DNA of 64,000 nucleotides from Nodosilinea sp. WJT8-NPBG4 (GTDB lineage Bacteria > Cyanobacteriota > Cyanobacteriia > Phormidesmidales > Phormidesmidaceae): NCBI GenBank assembly GCA_019359285.1, contig JAHHHQ010000025.1:62001-126000 (forward strand), in the 5' to 3' direction. Positions within the stretch are counted from its first letter, which is position 1; every line of letters begins with the position of its first letter. Shown here piece by piece: positions 63,419-64,000 of this stretch. The notes under the pieces are model-generated. The model was not told the origin of the DNA, ran no database searches, and saw only the letters and a list, made by a program, of their open reading frames with translations. A program made the position numbers and the translations under genes.

Positions 63419-64000
63419 ATGAGCGGAAACGAATTGCGGGCCCAAGCTATTGCCAGTATCGCCTGCCGTCCCAAGGTGGCGGTGAGCGCTCCCGGGCGGC
63501 TCGAAGACCTTTGGGCAAAGGACGTTTTTAGCCTCAGTAAGATGCAGGAGTGCCTGCCCAAGTCGGTATTTAAATCGGTGCAAAAGACGATTACCACCGG
63601 GGCACTGCTGGATGTGTCGGTGGCCGATGTCGTGGCTGTGGCCATGAAAGACTGGGCCATTTCCAAGGGGGCGCTGTACTACTCCCACATGTTCTACCCC
63701 CTGACCAACGCCACCGCCGAAAAGCACGATGGCTTTATCTCCGTGCAGAGTGATGGGTCGGTGATTTCAGAATTTTCCGGTAAGGTGCTGGTGCAGGGTG
63801 AGCCCGACGGTTCTTCCTTCCCCAACGGTGGCATTCGCTCTACCTTTGAGGCCCGGGGCTATACCGCTTGGGATGTCACCAGTCCTGCCTTCGTGATGGA
63901 GACCGAGAACGGCGTCACCCTCTGCATTCCCACGGTGTTCGTCTCCTGGACAGGGGAAGCGCTGGATAAAAAAACCCCGTTGCTGCGCTCCAACGCCGCC
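63419..64000 (+). CDS. glnN: Type III glutamine synthetase GlnN (5' part, cut by window end)
   Basis: The frame is open from the ATG at 63419, after AGGAG at 63408-63412, through the window end. Its product starts [20 protein letters not shown] and includes [40 protein letters not shown], and [19 protein letters not shown]. This is the N-terminal part of GSIII (full length about 720 residues). GSIII assimilates ammonium as a dodecameric enzyme, often induced under nitrogen limitation. Confidence 0.94.
   Translation, partial: MSGNELRAQAIASIACRPKVAVSAPGRLEDLWAKDVFSLSKMQECLPKSVFKSVQKTITTGALLDVSVADVVAVAMKDWAISKGALYYSHMFYPLTNATAEKHDGFISVQSDGSVISEFSGKVLVQGEPDGSSFPNGGIRSTFEARGYTAWDVTSPAFVMETENGVTLCIPTVFVSWTGEALDKKTPLLRSNAA

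Overview
The window comes from a cyanobacterium, probably a filamentous, phycobilisome-containing Leptolyngbya/Nodosilinea-like strain. Evidence: HIP1-type GCGATCGC octamers throughout, a CpcT-type bilin lyase, a phycobiliprotein-like protein, a type III glutamine synthetase (glnN), a Vipp1/PspA protein, and several families of short dispersed repeats typical of filamentous cyanobacteria. The genus is inference. No tRNA, rRNA, CRISPR array or intact insertion sequence was seen.

Layout. 0-4 kb: a large TPR-type STAND NTPase gene bracketed by copies of one palindromic repeat. 4-9.3 kb: recN, a coiled-coil protein, and an unusual 838-residue fusion of a cyclic-nucleotide-binding domain, a degenerate enhancer-binding-type AAA+ domain and a NapH/NosR-like iron-sulfur membrane domain. 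9.4-14.5 kb: an accessory patch with a degenerate tandem repeat, a membrane STAND NTPase and a TIR-STAND NTPase in one operon, and a HicBA module whose toxin gene carries a nonsense codon. 14.6-27 kb: mainly housekeeping genes: L,D-transpeptidase, a LysR regulator divergent from a pirin/CDGSH pair with a clear LysR-type operator, a phycobiliprotein-like protein, ilvE, a GNAT protein, a phospholipase D-like protein, a PspA/IM30 protein, a SPOR protein and comEC.

27.5-44 kb: a surface-glycan locus entirely on the minus strand. Its 5' part is a Wzt-type ABC ATPase followed by a pseudaminic-acid-type pathway (PseB, PseC, an SpsF-like cytidylyltransferase, PseG, a formyltransferase-like protein, PseI). 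Its 3' part holds two FkbM-containing proteins, a cupin, a DegT aminotransferase, a methyltransferase and three glycosyltransferases. The formyltransferase stands where PseH would be expected, which suggests an N-formyl nonulosonic acid. The ABC permease is represented only by a C-terminal scrap squeezed against leuS.

44-64 kb: leuS, cpcT, small metabolic genes, a threonine aldolase, lptA - (dioxygenase, glycosyltransferase) - lptB - lptF, a HEAT-repeat protein, rnz, an XisF-like recombinase, a DUF5615/DUF433 toxin-antitoxin pair, asnS, and the 5' end of glnN preceded by a 130-nt imperfect hairpin.

The best candidates for undescribed biology are the TIR-STAND/membrane-STAND operon, the cNMP/pseudo-AAA+/iron-sulfur fusion protein and the formyl variant of the Pse pathway.
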